A stretch of DNA of 10,073 nt. It comes from Ignavibacteria bacterium (GTDB taxonomy: Bacteria > Bacteroidota > Ignavibacteria > Tepidaquicellales > OLB5). The notes below the pieces were generated by a model, which saw only the letters and a list, made by a program, of their open reading frames with translations, was not told the origin of the DNA and made no database searches. Where the stretch lies: assembly GCA_030835005.1 (NCBI GenBank), contig JAUQWT010000048.1, positions 1-10,073 on the forward strand, read 5' to 3'. A program made the translations under genes and the position numbers. Of the stretch, positions 7,587 to 10,073 are shown in pieces; position 1 is the stretch's first letter, and every line of letters starts with the position of its first letter.

Positions 7587-8921
7587 TTACTTGATTTTTT
7601 TAACAAATTCGGTCAAAATATCTGTTAAGTCAGGTTTCCCCACTTCCTGAAGGTCATAGGAAATTCTCAATGCTGGTTGTTTAATGTTAATGATCCTTCT
7701 AAGATCGATCGGCGTACCGATTATCACTGCATCACAGGGAGTCTTAGCAATTGTAGCTTCAAGATCCTTCATCTGCTGTTCTCCATAACCCATTGCTGGG
7801 AGTAATACTCCGATGTTAGGGTACTTGGCATAAGTATCTTTTATGCTTTTTACAGCATATGGCCTTGGGTCAATTATTTCTGAGGCCTCAAACTTCTGTG
7901 CTGCAATTGTTCCTGCTCCGTATTTCATCTCGCCATGGGTAAGAGTAGGTCCGTCTTCAACTATGAGCACTTTTTTACCGCGGATAAGAGAAGCATCTTT
8001 CGGTTTTTCAAGGCTGATAGGGGAGGCAGCCTCCACGATCTTTGCGCGTGGATTCAGCTTCATTATATTATTTCTAACTGCATTAATTGACTCTAAGTTA
8101 GCTGAATCAATTTTATTGATTACTACCACATCGGCAAGCAGTACATTTGTTCTTCCCGGGAAGTAATTAAGTTCATGTCCGGCTCTGTGAGGGTCAACAA
8201 CTGTTATTGTCAAATCACTTTTATAGAATGAAGTATCGTTATTGCCGCCGTCCCAAATGATAATCTTTGCTTCTTTTTCAGCCTGCCTAACAATAGCCTC
8301 ATAATCAACTCCCGCATAAATAATATTTCCCCGGGATACATGCGGCTCATATTCTTCCATTTCCTCAATAGTGCATTCATGCTTCTTGAGGTCAGATATT
8401 TTAGCGAATCTCTGCACTTTCTGTTTTTCAAGATTTCCATAAGGCATAGGGTGTCTGATGGAAACGGTTTTTTTTCTCAATTTCTGGAGTATCTCAACCA
8501 CTTTTCTGGATGTTTGGCTTTTACCCGCACCTGTACGGCTTGCAACCACTGATATTACTGGCTTTGAAGACCTGATCATAGTATCTTTAGACCCAAGCTG
8601 CATGAAACTTGCGCCAGCCGCATTAACAGCAGCACCCTTTGACATTACATAATTGAACGGAACATCAGAATATGAAAATATGACCTGGCTGATCTTGAAT
8701 TTCTTTATTAGACCTTCAAGTTCAGATTCTGGATAAATGGGAATACCATCTGGATAAAGTTCACCTGCTAGACTCGCAGGGTATTTACGTCCGTCAATAT
8801 TTGGGATCTGTGTTGCTGTAAAGGCCACAACGTTGTACAAAGGGTTATTTCTGTAAACAACATTGAAGTTATGGAAATCTCTGCCCGCAGCACCCATTAT
8901 GATCACATTAATTTTACTCAT
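7587..8921 (-). CDS. P-loop GTPase-like protein, COG2403 / cyclic 2,3-diphosphoglycerate synthetase-like
   Basis: A 444-residue soluble protein. The N-terminal 1-110 looks like a Rossmann-type domain (IIMGAAGRDFHNF at 7-19). A P-loop follows: ASRTGAGKSQTS at 127-138, an IIWDGGNND segment at 221-229 in the Walker B position, and VINKID at 267-272, an NKxD-like base-recognition motif. A conserved C-terminal block, VEDGPTLTHGEMKYGAG (321-337), precedes a final alpha/beta domain. This matches the predicted GTPases of COG2403, which resemble archaeal cyclic 2,3-diphosphoglycerate synthetase; the cyclase reaction itself is not proven for bacterial members. The ATG at 8921 has no Shine-Dalgarno but has a full promoter match 30-60 bases upstream. 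The stop at 7587-7589 directly abuts the pyrB frame, so the two genes form one transcript; a role linked to carbamoyl phosphate or pyrimidine synthesis is inferred only from this context. Confidence 0.85.
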   Translation of the reverse strand: MSKINVIIMGAAGRDFHNFNVVYRNNPLYNVVAFTATQIPNIDGRKYPASLAGELYPDGIPIYPESELEGLIKKFKISQVIFSYSDVPFNYVMSKGAAVNAAGASFMQLGSKDTMIRSSKPVISVVASRTGAGKSQTSRKVVEILQKLRKKTVSIRHPMPYGNLEKQKVQRFAKISDLKKHECTIEEMEEYEPHVSRGNIIYAGVDYEAIVRQAEKEAKIIIWDGGNNDTSFYKSDLTITVVDPHRAGHELNYFPGRTNVLLADVVVINKIDSANLESINAVRNNIMKLNPRAKIVEAASPISLEKPKDASLIRGKKVLIVEDGPTLTHGEMKYGAGTIAAQKFEASEIIDPRPYAVKSIKDTYAKYPNIGVLLPAMGYGEQQMKDLEATIAKTPCDAVIIGTPIDLRRIINIKQPALRISYDLQEVGKPDLTDILTEFVKKIK

Positions 8922-8950
8922 TTTGGCTGGAATTAGTTATTAAACATTTA

Positions 8951-8981
8951 CAAATATACCCGTTTGTATTTAGTGCTACAA
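8951..8981 (-). promoter_or_regulatory. Promoter of the GTPase-pyrB operon, Bacteroidetes type
   Basis: Read on the minus strand, TTG (8981-8979) is followed after exactly 20 bases by TATATTTG (8958-8951), a full TAnnTTTG. Transcription would start near 8947, leaving a leader of about 26 bases before the ATG at 8921. Two other promoters in the window share the same spacing. Confidence 0.65.
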
Positions 8982-9021
8982 TGATATAAGTCATTTATTT
9001 TGAGGGTTGTTACAGGCTTTT

Positions 9022-9046
9022 TTGCATCTAAAGCGGTTAGATGCAA
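9022..9046. terminator. Hairpin touching the stop codon of the small secreted-protein gene
   Basis: A perfect 10-bp inverted repeat (TTGCATCTAA at 9022-9031, TTAGATGCAA at 9037-9046) has a five-base loop and begins at the base next to the TAA of the minus-strand gene. On that strand the hairpin is followed by an A-run, not a U-run, so it is not a standard intrinsic terminator; it may protect the 3' end of the mRNA or end transcription by another route. The T-richer side (TTATTGTTTTA) faces rightward, where no upstream plus-strand gene is seen. Confidence 0.45.
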
Positions 9047-9523
9047 TTATTGTTTTATGTTTGGTTTGTAGTCCGTTAATTTGGATCTCAATTCGTCAAT
9101 TTCCGATACTTTAAATGCAAGTGATTCATTTCTGAGCTTTTTCTGAAGAATGTTGTTGTTCACTTGAATTTGTATCAGTCTCTGCTCAAAATACTCTTTC
9201 AGAGCTGCAATTTTTAGATTAACTGACTCCACTGCATATTTACCTGTTTCAGTATTAGGTAATTCAATTCTACTGCATTTATCTATGGCTGTATTAATTG
9301 AATCAACTGACATCTTGAGCCTGTCTATATCATTAAGAATCAAGCCCTCATCTGCATCATTCTGATAGCTCCGCATTTGCCTCAAATGAGACTGTTCGCT
9401 GATGAAAACGGTATCAAGCATACTCAAAGCATTCTGCCAGCCCGTTTTCCATTCATCCTGAGAGATGAGTGAAGAACTAATCAAAGATAATGTAAAGAAG
9501 AATATGTAAAAAAGTTTTTTCAA
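9047..9523 (-). CDS. Small secreted helical protein, unknown function
   Basis: A 158-residue protein I do not recognise. Residues 1-22 form an export signal (MKKLFYIFF, then TLSLISSSLIS) with probable cleavage before QDEW, so it acts in the periplasm or outside. The remainder is predicted by eye to be mostly helical, with heptad-like stretches at about 60-85 (LILNDIDRLKMSVDSINTAI) and 100-150 (rich in L, K, E, Q), suggesting a helical bundle or coiled coil. One cysteine (C83) is present. No enzymatic motif is visible. The start is TTG at 9523, the only one that gives a signal peptide; no Shine-Dalgarno is seen, but a full promoter match lies 33-64 bases upstream and three tandem CCAAA units lie in the leader. 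It is a separate transcription unit from the GTPase gene, which has its own promoter. Confidence 0.75.
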   Translation of the reverse strand: MKKLFYIFFFTLSLISSSLISQDEWKTGWQNALSMLDTVFISEQSHLRQMRSYQNDADEGLILNDIDRLKMSVDSINTAIDKCSRIELPNTETGKYAVESVNLKIAALKEYFEQRLIQIQVNNNILQKKLRNESLAFKVSEIDELRSKLTDYKPNIKQ

Positions 9524-9529
9524 AGTACT

Positions 9530-9544
9530 TTTGGTTTGGTTTGG
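9530..9544. repeat. Three tandem TTTGG units in a gene leader
   Basis: TTTGG is repeated three times in perfect tandem (CCAAA on the coding strand), between the promoter at 9556-9587 and the TTG start at 9523. It ends seven bases before the start codon, where a ribosome binding site would normally lie. Confidence 0.5.
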
Positions 9545-9555
9545 AATAACAATAA

Positions 9556-9587
9556 CAAATCTAATTAACAGTTACATTAAAAGCAAA
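9556..9587 (-). promoter_or_regulatory. Promoter of the small secreted-protein gene, Bacteroidetes type
   Basis: On the minus strand TTTG (9587-9584) is followed after exactly 20 bases by TAGATTTG (9563-9556), a full TAnnTTTG. The start would be near 9552, leaving a leader of about 29 bases before the TTG at 9523. Confidence 0.65.
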
Positions 9588-9676
9588 CGGGGAAAAGGGT
9601 GAGAATAAAATGAAATAATGGTAAGAAAAAATATTGAAAATCAACAGAATTGACACTATTGTTAAAGAAAAGAGAA

Positions 9677-9690
9677 ATAATATATATTAT
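9677..9690. repeat. 14-bp AT palindrome
   Basis: ATAATATATATTAT is a perfect palindrome in the middle of the gene-free region. In such AT-rich DNA it may be chance; a regulator site or an easily melted element is possible. Confidence 0.3.
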
Positions 9691-9957
9691 GTAAAGTTAA
9701 TTGTTTTATGAATTACGGCTTTTTAACTTTAACTTCTTTTTTGCAGCTCTGTATTCCCCTTTTCTTTCGGTTGTCACAGTTTGATTTCACCTTAAAATGT
9801 ATCGCCGTATTTGTAACCGGAGGTTGGTGAATCACTGAAATCTACGACTGGTACGAAAAATGTTCAAACATGATACAATGTAACTGGAGATCTTCATGGC
9901 AAGACGCTCTGTGATGATCGAGTTTTTCAGACAAAGACCTCTGATATTTATTATATA

Positions 9958-9989
9958 ATTGATAAAATGCTTAAATTCTCTTATTTTTG
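9958..9989 (+). promoter_or_regulatory. Promoter of nuoK, Bacteroidetes type, nearly leaderless
   Basis: TTG at 9959-9961 (ATTG from 9958) is followed after exactly 20 bases by TATTTTTG (9982-9989), a full TAnnTTTG. Since this element is centred near -7, transcription would begin at about 9992-9993, which is the A of the nuoK ATG at 9993. The mRNA would have essentially no leader. Confidence 0.6.
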
Positions 9990-9992
9990 TAA

Positions 9993-10073
9993 ATGGATAT
10001 AAATTTCTACCTCGTATTAGCTTTACTATTATTTTCAATCGGAGTAATTGGCGTACTAACTAGAAGAAATGCA
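9993..10073 (+). CDS. nuoK: NADH-quinone oxidoreductase subunit K, 5' part, cut by the window edge
   Basis: The last 81 bases encode 27 residues that run off the window: MDINFYLVLALLLFSIGVIG followed by VLTRRNA. The hydrophobic first helix and the LFSIGVxGVLTRRNA signature are characteristic of NuoK, a small three-helix membrane subunit of complex I next to the antiporter-like subunits. The missing remainder should be about 75 residues with two conserved membrane glutamates. There is no Shine-Dalgarno; a promoter-like element ends three bases before the ATG. The usual upstream neighbour nuoJ is absent: 469 bases without a gene precede it, so nuoK probably begins a transcription unit that may continue with nuoL and nuoM outside the window. 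Confidence 0.88.
   Translation, partial: MDINFYLVLALLLFSIGVIGVLTRRNA

Larger units (their letters stand above)
9524..9992. other. 469-bp gene-free region with two divergent promoters
   Basis: No credible gene is seen. A minus-strand frame at 9832-10038 runs into nuoK and has no family resemblance, so I leave it out. The region holds the promoter of the small secreted-protein gene (9556-9587) on the left and that of nuoK (9958-9989) on the right. Between them lie a 14-bp AT palindrome (9677-9690) and a loose inverted repeat, AAAGTTAA (9693-9700) with TTAACTTT (9723-9730). The stretch 9740-9940 is less AT-rich than the rest but has stops in all frames I checked. No tRNA shape or nuoJ remnant was recognised. 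Confidence 0.6.

Noticed and set aside
7610..7630. A-run near the end of the GTPase gene as a programmed frameshift site joining it to pyrB
   Set aside because: Both genes are in the same frame, so a shift would leave the pyrB frame; only readthrough or new initiation could link them.
9845..9916. Short plus-strand frame ending in NWRSSWQDAL, similar to EWKTGWQNAL near the N-terminus of the 9047-9523 protein
   Set aside because: The likeness covers about ten residues, the frame is bounded by close stops, has no start or signal peptide, and no nucleotide repeat was evident. It is probably chance, though a decayed paralog cannot be excluded.
9721..9950. Possible nuoJ remnant, tRNA or small RNA in the gap before nuoK
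   Set aside because: Translations in the frames I examined show no NuoJ-like membrane sequence, and no cloverleaf or strong terminator hairpin was found.
9832..10038. A 68-codon minus-strand frame at the right edge
   Set aside because: It overlaps the recognisable nuoK start on the other strand and the nuoK promoter, has no family resemblance, and its composition follows the AT-rich DNA.
1..10073. CRISPR array, insertion sequence, prophage or toxin-antitoxin genes
   Set aside because: No regularly spaced repeats, transposase or integrase motifs, terminal inverted repeats or small toxin-antitoxin pairs were seen; the genes are housekeeping or envelope proteins.

Overview
The window reads as chromosome of a low-to-moderate GC bacterium of the Bacteroidota/Chlorobi/Ignavibacteria (FCB) side of the tree. 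The clues are several TTG start codons with weak or no Shine-Dalgarno, three upstream regions with a TTG-N20-TAnnTTTG promoter of the Bacteroidetes type, and general protein flavour. An Ignavibacteria-like organism is my best guess; it is inference, not a measured placement. There are no rRNA or tRNA genes, transposases, CRISPR arrays or phage genes: this is mostly housekeeping DNA.

Left part (1-6449, all plus strand). A beta-CASP metallo-beta-lactamase-fold RNase-like protein (53-1468) ends at a hairpin. An alpha/beta-hydrolase lipoprotein (1588-2400) and nuoN (2418-3851), encoding a proton-pumping subunit of complex I, follow closely and both start with TTG. A gap with an 11-bp direct repeat leads to a VWA-domain protein (3945-5048), joined almost without spacing to a secreted six-bladed beta-propeller protein (5051-5929). 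Single-stranded DNA-binding protein (6015-6449) follows with the only strong Shine-Dalgarno in the window. A strong hairpin at 6480-6502 separates this block from the convergent minus-strand genes.

Right part (minus strand 6528-9523, then plus at the edge). A P-loop GTPase-like protein related to COG2403/cyclic 2,3-diphosphoglycerate synthetases (7587-8921) is followed at once by pyrB, aspartate carbamoyltransferase (6528 to about 7583). The pyrB reading frame continues upstream with good ATCase-like sequence right up to the stop codon of the GTPase gene, in the same frame, without any ATG, GTG, TTG or CTG. Its first canonical codon (TTG at 7394) would remove the first helix of the carbamoyl-phosphate domain. 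Further right are a small secreted helical protein of unknown role (9047-9523), a 469-bp gap, and the first 27 codons of nuoK (9993-end) directly behind a promoter-like element.

Points to look at: how PyrB is translated (non-canonical start, reinitiation, stop readthrough to a GTPase-ATCase fusion, or a sequence error); the three matching promoters, one of which would give a nearly leaderless nuoK mRNA; and the dispersal of complex I genes, with nuoN alone and nuoK heading its own unit about 6 kb away. I found no convincing new defence or mobile system.
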